A stretch of DNA of 64,000 nt, taken from positions 40,606 through 104,605 of the forward strand of contig JAKAKR010000016.1 of the NCBI GenBank assembly GCA_021813435.1, read 5' to 3'. The position numbers and the translations under genes were made by a program. The notes beneath the pieces are model-generated. The model was not told the DNA's origin, made no database searches, and worked only from the letters and a program-made list of their open reading frames with translations. The first letter of the stretch is position 1, and every line of letters starts with the position of its first letter. This stretch comes from Nanobdellota archaeon (lineage in GTDB: Archaea; Nanobdellota; Nanobdellia; Woesearchaeales; UBA9642). Below, piece by piece: positions 25,529 to 34,456 of the stretch.

Positions 25529-26989
25529 TTACGCCCGCGACACGCGCTTTTTCTCCCGATATTCTTTATCGACAATCAGAACAATAATGAAGTAAATCGG
25601 CATGACGATTGCTGCAAGGATGATTCCTAAGATCAAAAAGAGCAATTCCACACTGAATACCTGCGCGATGAGCGCGCCAAGCGTCACGAGAAGAAGCGTC
25701 GGGATGATAGAGACAAATCCGAGCGAGGAAAAATAGCTTTTCTGCTCATCATCAGTGAGCAGCCGTTCGGCGAGCATTCCCTGCGCGACACCGACAATAG
25801 TTGCGCCGACAACAGCAAGCGCTGTTGCAAGCGCAATCGCGTAGAGATGATTATTGAAATAGAAGGTGACTGGAAGAAGCGCGATAAGGAGTGTTCCGAA
25901 GACAAGCATCGGCGCTTCGCCCAAATCCTTTGCAAATTTCTTGGTCAGCATTGAACCAGAGAGCGATGCAATGATTGCGATCATGAAAATGAATGCTACG
26001 TTCAAAAAGCCGCCGAAAAATTCGTGTGTGAAACTCTGATAGATATAGATCCCGTAGAATGAGTTGCCAACAATCTGGACAATGGTCGTGATGACTGTTG
26101 CAAGCATGAGTAAGAATATCTTGTGATTTTTCGTGAAGATCTTTATGTCCTGCTGTGATTTCCTGAAGTATGCACTGATAAAGGTACGTTCCTGCACGAC
26201 ACTTGAGAGTGTCTCCTTTTTTTCGCTGATGAATGAGAGGACATACCCGGAAATAATGAACATGATTGCGGTGAGTTCGAACGCGATAAGATATCCGAAT
26301 ACACGCATAGAGACTGCGCCAAATCCGAGACTGGTCAGATTGAGCGTGATAACCGTGCCGTTCACAGGGATGATCTGCATGATGAATCCTGCAAGAAGCA
26401 GGGAGAGCGCAGTGATGATGACCCCAAAATAAGATACAAAGCGCAAAAATGTGCTGCGCCGCTCGATTTTCAGTGTTGCAGTATAAAAATCCGTGTAGAT
26501 ATCACCATGCGCAATGATGCCGACTGTCCCGATAAGCATCGCGATTGCAAAAAGGACAGGGTTTCCGAGCATGACTGCAAGCGCCATACCTAAAAAACTG
26601 AATCCAAAGATGATGCCAGCGATACTGATAATAGTCTTGCCTAAATAGCGCAATCGCGCGTATTCCTTGAGCAGACCAGAGATGAAATAGTTGAGTACGG
26701 TCTTAAGCCCATTCATGAATCCGATTGCAAAAAGCGATGCACCCGAAAGCATGAACAGGATATTGATGAATTGTTGACTTGAGAATCCGTATCCAATGCG
26801 ATCAAGGGATTCCTTAATAGAAAACACTTTGTTATGTCGTGCACGTTCATCGTTGCCACCTGTAACCAAGGTGCAAAGCGCGGCGTCAATGTCCTCTTCA
26901 AGATATCCGCGTTTGATTAATGCGGACTTGACTGCATGAACATCTGTATGTCGTTCAAGCTCCCTCTTTATTTCATCTTCCAAACGCAT
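25529..26989 (-). CDS. MFS-like multi-spanning transporter with an N-terminal soluble helix region
   Basis: 486 residues from ATG 26989. The first about 75 residues are soluble and helical (LEDEIKRELERHTDVHAVKSALIKRGYLEEDIDAAL), like small helical domains seen in other archaeal membrane proteins. About 12 hydrophobic segments follow, with a cytosolic loop near the middle (EKKETLSSVVQERT), consistent with a major facilitator fold. The frame extends to 27175, but an atttaaatat TATA lies about 25 bases before 26989. Substrate unknown. It is divergent from the beta-propeller gene and ends 69 bases before herA. Confidence 0.75.
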   Translation of the reverse strand: MRLEDEIKRELERHTDVHAVKSALIKRGYLEEDIDAALCTLVTGGNDERARHNKVFSIKESLDRIGYGFSSQQFINILFMLSGASLFAIGFMNGLKTVLNYFISGLLKEYARLRYLGKTIISIAGIIFGFSFLGMALAVMLGNPVLFAIAMLIGTVGIIAHGDIYTDFYTATLKIERRSTFLRFVSYFGVIITALSLLLAGFIMQIIPVNGTVITLNLTSLGFGAVSMRVFGYLIAFELTAIMFIISGYVLSFISEKKETLSSVVQERTFISAYFRKSQQDIKIFTKNHKIFLLMLATVITTIVQIVGNSFYGIYIYQSFTHEFFGGFLNVAFIFMIAIIASLSGSMLTKKFAKDLGEAPMLVFGTLLIALLPVTFYFNNHLYAIALATALAVVGATIVGVAQGMLAERLLTDDEQKSYFSSLGFVSIIPTLLLVTLGALIAQVFSVELLFLILGIILAAIVMPIYFIIVLIVDKEYREKKRVSRA

Positions 26990-27143
26990 ATGCCTATCGA
27001 TAAGGCAGGGAATATTTAAATGTTGCCACCGGTCGCACTCAAACAACAATGCTTCCGTTGTCATTTTGAAATGGTTGTTTTTCCGTCTATCTTCAGAGTT
27101 CTTTTTCAAAAAATTTATATAGTGTCCAAGGTAAAAAAAATTG

Positions 27144-28394
27144 ATGGGAACAATCACCTTTGGGTTCAAAAACATTGCTGCAAAAAGCGGGCATCTTGAG
27201 GAACGCTGGAATTATGACACCAATTCGCTCCTGCTCGCTGCACCAAAGATTGCCGACATTGATGGCGATGGAAAGCAGGAAATCCTTTTTGGGACAAAGG
27301 AAGGACGATTGATCTCGATCGATCTTGATGGAAATCTCAAGTGGAGTTTTTCAGTGAGTAATGAATATACTGATATGGAGCTTATGTTTCTTGACGCTGA
27401 GACCTCAAACAGCATCAGCGGAACCCCTAATATCGAGGATATTAACAATGACGGGAAAAAAGAGATTGTTTTCGGGACAGAGCAGGGCATCCTGCATGTG
27501 CTGGACTATTCGGGCAAAGAGTTGTGGAAGTTTCCGACGGGTGGTCCAATTCGCGGAGCTGCGCTCATCCAACGGTTTGCAAATAATCAGACTGGAGTGT
27601 TTTTTGGATCGCATGATAAGCAGCTCTATTTTCTCAATGGCGCAGGGCAACTCTACTGGAAATTTGCTGCAGATTCCCCTATCGAATCATGCCCCATCCT
27701 TACGCCAACGCCTGTACCGATGATTATATTCGGCACCAATGACGGCACACTCTACAGCATCAATCTCAAGAGTGAACTCCTTTGGAAGTATGCTATTGGC
27801 CGCAAGATACTTGCGCAAGCCGTCAGTGTGCGTGATGAAAAAGAAAACCTGCGGATCATTGTAGGAGCAACTGATGGCGATATCTACTGCATCGACGAGA
27901 ATGGCGCATTGCTGTGGCGGTTCCATACTGAAGGGGCAATATTCTCCCCGGTGACTGTTGATGATATCAATAATGACGGAAAAAAAGAGATTGTCTTTGG
28001 ATCCTGCGACAATAAGGTGTATGCGCTCACCATCGACGGAAAAGAGCTGTGGAATTATGAGACTGACTTCTGGGTCGTTACGAGCCCACTCATCGCAGAT
28101 ATCGATGGCGATGGAAGAAAAGAGATCGTTGTCGGATCATATGATCATAACATCTATATCCTTGATGCGGAGGGAAGTTATCTGCTTGATTATGTCCCGG
28201 GCGTGTCAGGGATTGTCGGCCAGACCGGACAGTACGGCGAGGCACTGACCAAGCAGCCGGGAAAGACCAAGGGAAAAAAGATCTGGCAATACCAGACTGA
28301 AGGAATTATTGTCGGGTGCGCGCACATCGACGGAAGCATCATTGTCAATACTGAATCAGGAAAGATCAATGATCTTGTCCATAGAAAAACATAA
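27144..28394 (+). CDS. PQQ-like/FG-GAP beta-propeller protein without signal peptide
   Basis: 416 residues built from about eight repeats. Four carry a calcium-loop motif D-I-[DN]-[GN]-D-G-[KR]-[KQ]-E-I-[VL]-[FV]-G (for example ADIDGDGKQEILFG, EDINNDGKKEIVFG). The others follow the PQQ pattern of LYxIN...LLWK. It starts MGTITFGFKNIAAKSG with no signal peptide or lipobox, so it is predicted to be cytoplasmic, although most such propellers are exported. A TATA atttatatag is 25 bases before ATG 27144. It is followed 10 bases later by a RecA-fold ATPase, suggesting a two-protein module. Confidence 0.82.
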   Translation: MGTITFGFKNIAAKSGHLEERWNYDTNSLLLAAPKIADIDGDGKQEILFGTKEGRLISIDLDGNLKWSFSVSNEYTDMELMFLDAETSNSISGTPNIEDINNDGKKEIVFGTEQGILHVLDYSGKELWKFPTGGPIRGAALIQRFANNQTGVFFGSHDKQLYFLNGAGQLYWKFAADSPIESCPILTPTPVPMIIFGTNDGTLYSINLKSELLWKYAIGRKILAQAVSVRDEKENLRIIVGATDGDIYCIDENGALLWRFHTEGAIFSPVTVDDINNDGKKEIVFGSCDNKVYALTIDGKELWNYETDFWVVTSPLIADIDGDGRKEIVVGSYDHNIYILDAEGSYLLDYVPGVSGIVGQTGQYGEALTKQPGKTKGKKIWQYQTEGIIVGCAHIDGSIIVNTESGKINDLVHRKT

Positions 28395-28404
28395 GGTGAG
28401 TCAC

Positions 28405-29226
28405 ATGGAAAAACTAATTACACGCAAGGGCGAGATAAGGCGAATACCCTTATATGTCGACGGTCTTGATGAGAAGATGGAAGGCGGAGTGCCCGAAGGG
28501 CATATTGTCCTGGTCTGCGGCGCTGCAGGAACAATGAAATCCTCAGTCTCCTTCAACTCAGTCTATAATGAGGCGGCAATGCATGGAAAAATCGGGCTTT
28601 ACATCTCGCTGGAACAGTCGTACCCTTCGCTTCTCAACCACATCATCAATATGGGCTATGATCTGAGCAAGGTCAATATCCTGCTCATCAATAATCTCTC
28701 CAATATCAGCGCGCAGCTTGAACAGATCAGGAATTCAAAGCGGGGAACGCTCATATTTGCAGATCTCGGATGCATCAGGCGTGAGATCAAGGATATTAAG
28801 GTCACCGCAACAGTGAATGAAGGCTGGATCAATGTCATCAAGAATCTTGTCAAGAAAATCAAGAGTGAATTGGAACTCGACCTCTTTGTCCTCGATTCGC
28901 TCTCGGCGTTGTATGTCCTTTCCAAATTCGAGAATCCGCGCGTGGAATTGTTCTATATTTTCCAGTTCCTCAAGGATCTTGACGTGACCACGTATCTCAT
29001 TTCAGAGATGCCGCTTGATGGGTCGCGATACTCAGAATTCGGTGTTGAAGACTTTCTCTGCGACGGCATTATCCACATCCGGTTGACCCAATTCCGAAGA
29101 CAGGTCGTCCGCGAGATTTCGATTGTGAAGATGCGCGCGACAAACGCAAAGACTGATGTCTTCAGTCTAGAATTCAAGGATGGAAAATTCCAGGCGCTCT
29201 ACGGCGGTCAGAACCCATTACTTTAA
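28405..29226 (+). CDS. KaiC/RadA-like RecA-fold ATPase
   Basis: 273 residues. Walker A GAAGTMKS is at 39-46, and Walker B is in LDLFVLDSLSALYVL. The start PLYVDGLDEKMEGGVPEGHIVLV is the usual lead-in of KaiC-family proteins. A single ATPase domain, with no second KaiC repeat. AAGGTGAG lies just before ATG 28405, ten bases after the propeller stop, so the two are co-translated. Such archaeal single-domain KaiC proteins are often signalling ATPases, but the role here is unknown. It overlaps the convergent gene by nine bases. Confidence 0.85.
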   Translation: MEKLITRKGEIRRIPLYVDGLDEKMEGGVPEGHIVLVCGAAGTMKSSVSFNSVYNEAAMHGKIGLYISLEQSYPSLLNHIINMGYDLSKVNILLINNLSNISAQLEQIRNSKRGTLIFADLGCIRREIKDIKVTATVNEGWINVIKNLVKKIKSELELDLFVLDSLSALYVLSKFENPRVELFYIFQFLKDLDVTTYLISEMPLDGSRYSEFGVEDFLCDGIIHIRLTQFRRQVVREISIVKMRATNAKTDVFSLEFKDGKFQALYGGQNPLL

Positions 29227-29907
29227 ATGTTGCGGGACATAGATATAGGAGAACGTGTCTTGCGCCCGTGATTGCAGAACAAGACGATCTGCCTGAGGGG
29301 TCTTTGTCGGGAGATGGAGAAATGCCGCTATTTGGATCCATTCCTGCGGGAATGAATTCACTTTATGGATGATTTCCTCATTGAATGTGATCGCATGAGG
29401 ATTGCCCTCTGTTTTCTCAAAGAATGTCACTTCACCCATGCGCGGGAAGTATGATGCCCTTCCTGTTTCATGGATATCTTCTATGGCATAGCAATAGTCG
29501 AGTGCTGTTCTGCTGCCGAAGTGTTTGTCGGTCATGATTGCATTGTCGATTATTGTTTTTCCCTCGAGCGATAAGAGGAATGGCGCAAAATGACGGTTGT
29601 ATTGCGTGCCTACCGGGAAAAGCAATTCTGCGTATCCTTCTTTGGCGCGCGGTGTTCCGTCAGGGTTGCCGGTCTTATCGCCAGGCTCAAAAAATACTGT
29701 CACAAGCTTTGCATCGTCATGTAAGCCATTGAGCAGGTATTCCTTCTTGCATGCATAATTTTTTCCGTCGCTAAAACCTGAATATCCTTTGAGGCTTACT
29801 GCAGCGCCTGCTTTTTTTGATATATCGGCGATGATGACATCTATTGTTTTATCGACGTTTTTCTCTAATTGCTGCATATCCACTAAGGAACTGAAACGAA
29901 ATGCCAT
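29218..29907 (-). CDS. Hypothetical protein
   Basis: 229 residues with no recognised family. Soluble alpha/beta sequence; visible segments are KLVTVFFEPGDKTGNPDG, ALDYCYAIEDIHETG and MGEVTFFEKTEGNPH. A TATA atttataaatgg about 28 bases before the ATG suggests a leaderless mRNA. The tail overlaps the RecA-fold ATPase gene by nine bases, convergently. The gap upstream (29908-30084) holds no gene that I can see. Confidence 0.7.
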   Translation of the reverse strand: MAFRFSSLVDMQQLEKNVDKTIDVIIADISKKAGAAVSLKGYSGFSDGKNYACKKEYLLNGLHDDAKLVTVFFEPGDKTGNPDGTPRAKEGYAELLFPVGTQYNRHFAPFLLSLEGKTIIDNAIMTDKHFGSRTALDYCYAIEDIHETGRASYFPRMGEVTFFEKTEGNPHAITFNEEIIHKVNSFPQEWIQIAAFLHLPTKTPQADRLVLQSRAQDTFSYIYVPQHLK

Positions 29908-30084
29908 TCACTAAAGAGAGCAATAACCATTTATAAATGTTACTGTTTAGTAGCGACAATTCGAGAGAGTCATGAGTCACGCGGGATATAGATTCACAAT
30001 GAGATGATATAAAGAACGCGTTATATGATTTGGCAACAACTAGTGTCAAAATTTTTTAGGATGCCGCTTCCGATAATAAGGGCA

Positions 30085-30483
30085 TCATAAGGACATCACT
30101 GCCCCATACCCACATGATCCCAACGTCAATGCGATATCAATAGTAAACAAAGTATCCACTATTCTTGAAAAATCTTGTGATTCTTGTTTGTACGCTTTTG
30201 AATCAACTAATGCAAAATATTTTTGTATAGTGGCAATGCTTGACGTATCAATGACTTTATCCAGAGAGAGCGGTTGATGCGCGCGGAATTGCTTGTGGAT
30301 ATAATTCGTGTCAACAGCAACAATGGGTTGCGGTTGCGAATAATATTCCTGTTCAACAAGTTGTGGACGCAACATATGCACCGCAGGAATACTCGCGATT
30401 GTTAACGCCAATCCAATAATCCCGCCTGTGAATCCGCGGCGTATTCGACGATCAAACTTTTCATCAATGGTTTTAGCGTTCAT
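30085..30483 (-). CDS. Hypothetical protein with one N-terminal membrane helix
   Basis: 132 residues from ATG 30483. AGGAGG lies five bases upstream; a second ATG at 30486 is too close to it. A basic N-terminus (KFDRRIRRG) is followed by one hydrophobic helix (FTGGIIGLALTIASIPAVHM), then a soluble part predicted outside. A second weakly hydrophobic stretch lies near the C-terminus (LFTIDIALTLGSCGYGAV). No family recognised. It follows the LivK-type gene on the same strand after 49 bases. Confidence 0.65.
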   Translation of the reverse strand: MNAKTIDEKFDRRIRRGFTGGIIGLALTIASIPAVHMLRPQLVEQEYYSQPQPIVAVDTNYIHKQFRAHQPLSLDKVIDTSSIATIQKYFALVDSKAYKQESQDFSRIVDTLFTIDIALTLGSCGYGAVMSL

Positions 30484-30532
30484 CATGGCCTCCTGATTAC
30501 AGATATACGTCTGGTGTTCTGAGTCATAACAG

Positions 30533-31705
30533 TTAATGCGTTACAGGAGTCAATCCCTGCACGCGCGTGATGGTGCCGTTATGTAACAGATATAATGCGA
30601 GTGGAAGCACGGTCTGATTCTGCGCAGTAACAGAGAGTGTCCCTGATGCTCCTTCGAATGTATGCAGCTCCTCGAGTTGCGTGATGATGGATTGTCTGTC
30701 TGTAGAATTCCTGAGCATAGTTGTAAGGATGCGCGTGGCATCATACATCTGTCCTGCGGGAAGTGAGGGCGCGGTATCATACGCTGCGGTGTAATCTGCG
30801 ATAAATGATGGCGTATAGGATTCCGGGCTTGCAAAGAGAAGCTCAGGAACATATGTTTTTGTTTCCCCGGCAAGATATTCGTCGATTTCCAGGGAATATT
30901 CTTTCCCATTGAACTGCTGTTCATGCAATGTTTTAGTCACTGCCACAAACTGATAATATGTTCCGATGAATACTGCCTGCGGATGCGTCGCAACGAGTTT
31001 AGTGACCGGAGTCTTTACATCAGTAGCGTCCGCAGTCACAAAATCAGTATAGGTGATGGTTCCTCCGCGTGCAGTAAATTCTTCTGCAAACGCAGTAGAA
31101 ACTTGTTTCTCCCAACTATCGAGCGTTCCGATCACTGCAACACGGCTCACACCCTGTGCAAAGACATAATCTGCCATGGCTTTTGCCTCAATTGAAGGAT
31201 CCACCCACACGAAAAAAGGATTTTTGGGATTTGGGCGGTCACGAAGCGGCGCATATGCAGCGGTGATGACCGGAACTTTGTCCTGCGCGGCAAGCGGCGC
31301 GATGACACTTGCCTCTGTCTGGGAATTTGGTCCGATGATTGCAACAACATTATCGATGCTGGTGAGTTTATGGTATGCACTGACAGCTATTGCAGGATCG
31401 CCTTGAGTATCCTCATAAATAACCTGTATTTGACGACCATTGATTCCGCCATTCTTATTTATTTCATTTACAGAGAGGTCTATCGCGTGCTGAGAGGCAG
31501 TGCCCCACGCAGCTGCGTCTCCGGAGAGCGCGAGCATTGCGCCGATGCGGATAGGATCAACTGATTCTTTTGGTGACAGTGTAATGACTTTTCCAGTGAA
31601 TGATTGCCCTGATAAAATCCAAAAAGACAACCCTCCCAAAATACTTATGAATAATATCATTCCAAAAAAAAATAATTTTTTTGTTGATGTGGTATGCGTG
31701 CTCAT
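30533..31705 (-). CDS. LivK-type amino-acid/amide binding protein (orphan)
   Basis: 390-residue type 1 periplasmic binding fold. One N-terminal membrane anchor (LFFFGMILFISILGGLSFWI) is followed by PIRIGAMLALSGDAAAWGTA, INKNGGINGRQIQVIYEDTQGDP and VAIIGPNSQTEASV, the standard branched-chain amino-acid receptor signature. No lipobox cysteine. AAAGGTGAT is a good ribosome site. No permease or ATPase genes are nearby, so it may serve a distant transporter or act as a sensor. It diverges from a tandem Lrp regulator, which fits amino-acid control. Confidence 0.88.
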   Translation of the reverse strand: MSTHTTSTKKLFFFGMILFISILGGLSFWILSGQSFTGKVITLSPKESVDPIRIGAMLALSGDAAAWGTASQHAIDLSVNEINKNGGINGRQIQVIYEDTQGDPAIAVSAYHKLTSIDNVVAIIGPNSQTEASVIAPLAAQDKVPVITAAYAPLRDRPNPKNPFFVWVDPSIEAKAMADYVFAQGVSRVAVIGTLDSWEKQVSTAFAEEFTARGGTITYTDFVTADATDVKTPVTKLVATHPQAVFIGTYYQFVAVTKTLHEQQFNGKEYSLEIDEYLAGETKTYVPELLFASPESYTPSFIADYTAAYDTAPSLPAGQMYDATRILTTMLRNSTDRQSIITQLEELHTFEGASGTLSVTAQNQTVLPLALYLLHNGTITRVQGLTPVTH

Positions 31706-31827
31706 AAATCACCTTTCGTTAGTTTATTAACTTATGAGTAGTATATATTAGCAGATATATTAAACTTTAGAACAAATTATTTACATAATCGCAATATTTT
31801 TATATTATAATCGCATTTTCGTAAAAT

Positions 31828-32781
31828 ATGGATAACAAGGATAAGAAGATTCTGGGAACGCTCATCACTGATGCGCGTCAATCAATAACCCGGATTGCAA
31901 AAAAAGCAGGAGTCTCCCGGGAGGTCGCGCTTTATCGTATGAACAATCTGAACAAAGGAATCATCCGCGGATATTACACTACGATCAATCTGTCCGCGCT
32001 GGGATTTCGAAGATACGGCTGTCTTATGCAATTTAGCGGAATAACTATCGAAGAAGAAGAGCGACTCATCCGGGATATTGCAGCGTTTCCCTTCATCAGT
32101 TTTGTCGGGCCGCAGATTGGAAAGTGGAATGTCGCATTTGATATCCACGCGCAGAGTGATACGCATCTCAAAGAGATACTCGACGGGATCAAGACGCGTA
32201 TCGGGATGCATCTCACTAATTTTTTGATCACGAATCCGGGGGCAAATTACCAGTATTTCCCGCATAAATATTTAGGGGAAAAAGAGCCAAAAAAACCGGT
32301 ACAGAAAGAAGAATCCTACCGACCAGACAAGATCGATAAGAAGATACTTTCGCTTCTTGCAAAAGATTCACGCATCGGATATGTGGCACTTGCGCAGCAC
32401 ACCAAGCTCTCTGCAAACGCGATTAAATACCGCATCAGAAATCTCGAGAAGACCGGGATCATCAGCGGGTACACGATTTCGCTTGATTTCACCCAATTAG
32501 GATTTCAATTCTACAATATCCAGCTGGAACTGGACACGACACCGAATAAGAAATTTTTGGCATATCTTGCTGCGCACCCCCGCATCATGTATTACTATCA
32601 TTACCTTGGCCAGGAGAATTGGGATATGGACATTGGGGTCATTGTAAAAGATGTACGTGAACTCCGCAATGTGCTCGTCGGCATACGGAAGGATTTTGGC
32701 GATACGGTAAAGATATACAATATCATGATGAATCCGGATATCATCAAGGACGATATCGCGCCCGAAGGGGTGTTTCAGTGA
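31828..32781 (+). CDS. Tandem Lrp/AsnC-type transcriptional regulator
   Basis: 317 residues comprising two Lrp units in one chain. The first winged helix starts MDNKDKKILGTLITDARQSI with a recognition helix REVALYRMNNL. The second starts DKIDKKILSLLAKDSRIGYV with NAIKYRIRNLEKTGII. Each is followed by a ligand-type domain, degenerate in the first half. TATA ttttatatta about 24-28 bases before the ATG suggests a leaderless mRNA. It is divergent from the LivK-type receptor (122-base gap) and abuts the TrmB-like gene at its 3' end, convergent. Confidence 0.87.
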   Translation: MDNKDKKILGTLITDARQSITRIAKKAGVSREVALYRMNNLNKGIIRGYYTTINLSALGFRRYGCLMQFSGITIEEEERLIRDIAAFPFISFVGPQIGKWNVAFDIHAQSDTHLKEILDGIKTRIGMHLTNFLITNPGANYQYFPHKYLGEKEPKKPVQKEESYRPDKIDKKILSLLAKDSRIGYVALAQHTKLSANAIKYRIRNLEKTGIISGYTISLDFTQLGFQFYNIQLELDTTPNKKFLAYLAAHPRIMYYYHYLGQENWDMDIGVIVKDVRELRNVLVGIRKDFGDTVKIYNIMMNPDIIKDDIAPEGVFQ

Positions 32782-33519
32782 TTATGTCCTGACCGAATCC
32801 CATAAGCTATCAAAGAAACTCGTGAATGATTTTGCGATAGAACCTGAACGGATATGGATACAGGTCAGCTCATCGTCATAAGAAAAGAGAAAGCATTGAT
32901 GATCGATGATCATAACTGCGGACGGACTTACGGCGAGTGTTTCGCGCACTGTTGTGAACGGCAATTTCTTGAAGAATTTCCAGTAGTCTGATCCCTTGTC
33001 TGCAAAAAGCATTTTCACTGGTTTTTTGAGCTCGATTCTGCGACGATGCCAATTTTTCCAGAAATTATTGAACTTGACATCCTTTGATGAGCGAACGCCC
33101 ATAATCTTTATGGACTTGCCATTTGTCAACGCATCGTAGACCAGAGATGATATTCCACGGAATCCTTTTATCAATGATACAGTCTCAAGATTATGGTCTA
33201 TCTTCTGCAATTGCTCAAGGCCTGGCAGCAGTTTTTCTAATTCTTTTTCCTTAATATGAAGCAATTGTTCTTTTTCCTTGAGATAATCCACGAGTGCTGC
33301 AGGACTGCTTGCGATAAAATGTTTCACACCGTTTTCGGATACTGATTTTACTAGACCTTTATCAGAAAGTTTGCCGAGTATCTCATAGATCTTCCCACTC
33401 GAGACTTTTGATTCATTAATGATCATTCCTGTCTTTGACTTTCCGATTCTGAGGAGTGCAAGGTATACGCTTGCTTCGTTCTTCGTAAGACCTGTTCCTT
33501 CAAGAAACTCTTCATACAT
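32782..33519 (-). CDS. TrmB-family transcriptional regulator
   Basis: 245 residues from ATG 33519. The winged helix has GLTKNEASVYLALLRIG and SSGKIYEILGKLSDKGLV, then a coiled linker (YLKEKEQLLHIKEKELEKL) and a C-terminal half like TrmB effector domains (KGFRGISSLVYDAL, KIMGVRSSKD). An in-frame GTG at 33531 is disfavoured because the palindromic TATA at 33542-33559 is about 29 bases from 33519. Stop abuts that of the tandem Lrp gene. It is the second TrmB in the window, only distantly like the first. Confidence 0.87.
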   Translation of the reverse strand: MYEEFLEGTGLTKNEASVYLALLRIGKSKTGMIINESKVSSGKIYEILGKLSDKGLVKSVSENGVKHFIASSPAALVDYLKEKEQLLHIKEKELEKLLPGLEQLQKIDHNLETVSLIKGFRGISSLVYDALTNGKSIKIMGVRSSKDVKFNNFWKNWHRRRIELKKPVKMLFADKGSDYWKFFKKLPFTTVRETLAVSPSAVMIIDHQCFLFSYDDELTCIHIRSGSIAKSFTSFFDSLWDSVRT

Positions 33520-33541
33520 ATTACTCCCCACAAAGGAGGAG

Positions 33542-33559
33542 GTAATATTTAAATATTAC
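33542..33559. promoter_or_regulatory. Perfect 18-bp palindrome that contains the TrmB TATA box
   Basis: GTAATATTTAAATATTAC. The central atatttaaat doubles as the minus-strand TATA of the TrmB gene. A symmetric TATA could serve both directions, and a bound dimer would block it. The rightward gene starts at 33602. Confidence 0.6.
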
Positions 33560-33601
33560 TTCATCTTAATAACCACTAATAAGTAACTAATCAGAGGGTT
33601 T

Positions 33602-34306
33602 ATGGCAACTATCTATTTCAAAAGCCTCGTAAATGTGGGACAACAACAGGCAACAACAACGTATGATCCTCATACTGAAACCAAAGTCATCTCTCAAACA
33701 TTGCGCGAGATATTAGAAACCAAACGCATCAAGCCAAATACTACGCATGCAACACTACCAAAACGGCTTTGCGTATCTGCATTACATAAAGGATACACGC
33801 AAACCTACAGGCCGGAAGGACTCATCTTTACTACGGATGCAAAGGCAGATTATACACTGCCCTTTGACATGGCGATGCTGACAGAGAGGAATAATGCCGC
33901 AAGCACGAACTATCACTCGACACTTATCCCGGGGTATGAAAGATTCATATATACAGATGTAAACGATATGTTCAAAACATTTCCGAAATCTGCTGACGCC
34001 ATAGCAGAATTGAATGCATTCAGAAAAGAACACGGATTGGACCCCATAATAGAAAAATCTGCAGCCTACACTGAATGCTGCTTTGAAAGAGAAATCACCA
34101 CAATGCCTATTGCACTCATCGGAAATTCCGAAGAATATTACACTGTATCACTAGAACACAAACTCCTCTTATTCTCCACGTTCAAAACATATCTTGATAT
34201 AAGAGGATATAAAGAGAAAGATACGTTGTGGGATTACTGCTCCCGAATGGATAAGGCGACATTTTGGGAAAAGATATTTCAGGGACTTGCGGCAAGTCCG
34301 TTCTAA
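33602..34306 (+). CDS. Hypothetical protein divergent from TrmB
   Basis: 234 residues, family not recognised. Soluble, mixed alpha/beta, with segments such as LREILETKRIKPNTTH, YRPEGLIFTTDAKADYTLP and YKEKDTLWDYCSRMDKATFWEK. Two adjacent cysteines occur in TECCFERE. The ATG has GAGGG three bases upstream, which is tight. It shares the palindromic promoter region with the divergent TrmB gene and may be its target. The box C/D RNA gene follows 77 bases after the stop. Confidence 0.72.
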   Translation: MATIYFKSLVNVGQQQATTTYDPHTETKVISQTLREILETKRIKPNTTHATLPKRLCVSALHKGYTQTYRPEGLIFTTDAKADYTLPFDMAMLTERNNAASTNYHSTLIPGYERFIYTDVNDMFKTFPKSADAIAELNAFRKEHGLDPIIEKSAAYTECCFEREITTMPIALIGNSEEYYTVSLEHKLLLFSTFKTYLDIRGYKEKDTLWDYCSRMDKATFWEKIFQGLAASPF

Positions 34307-34352
34307 TTGCTCATCGCATAGAAAACCGGAGCAGAAATGTCACACGGCAAGT

Positions 34353-34365
34353 AAATTTATAATAT
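34353..34365 (+). promoter_or_regulatory. TATA box of the box C/D sRNA
   Basis: aaatttataatat centred about 25 bases before the terminal stem of the guide RNA, so RNA would start close to 34384. Confidence 0.65.
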
Positions 34366-34383
34366 CCAAATCATTCTCAAGAG

Positions 34384-34448
34384 TGCAGCCGGTGATGAGG
34401 TTATTCCCGTCGGAAACACATGAAGACGAACAACTTACTGAGGCTGCA
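34384..34448 (+). ncRNA. Box C/D guide sRNA
   Basis: A complete archaeal C/D layout in 65 bases. Terminal stem TGCAGCC (34384-34390) pairs with GGCTGCA (34442-34448). Box C GTGATGA is at 34392-34398, box D' CGGA (one mismatch) at 34411-34414, box C' ATGAAGA (one mismatch) at 34420-34426 and box D CTGA at 34438-34441. The spacers are 12, 5 and 11 bases, the normal archaeal sizes. Guides are GGTTATTCCCGT (D') and CGAACAACTTA (D). By the N+5 rule they would direct 2'-O-methylation of the G in ACGGG and the U in TAAGT targets. Targets not verified. Confidence 0.85.
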
Positions 34449-34456
34449 TTACTCTT

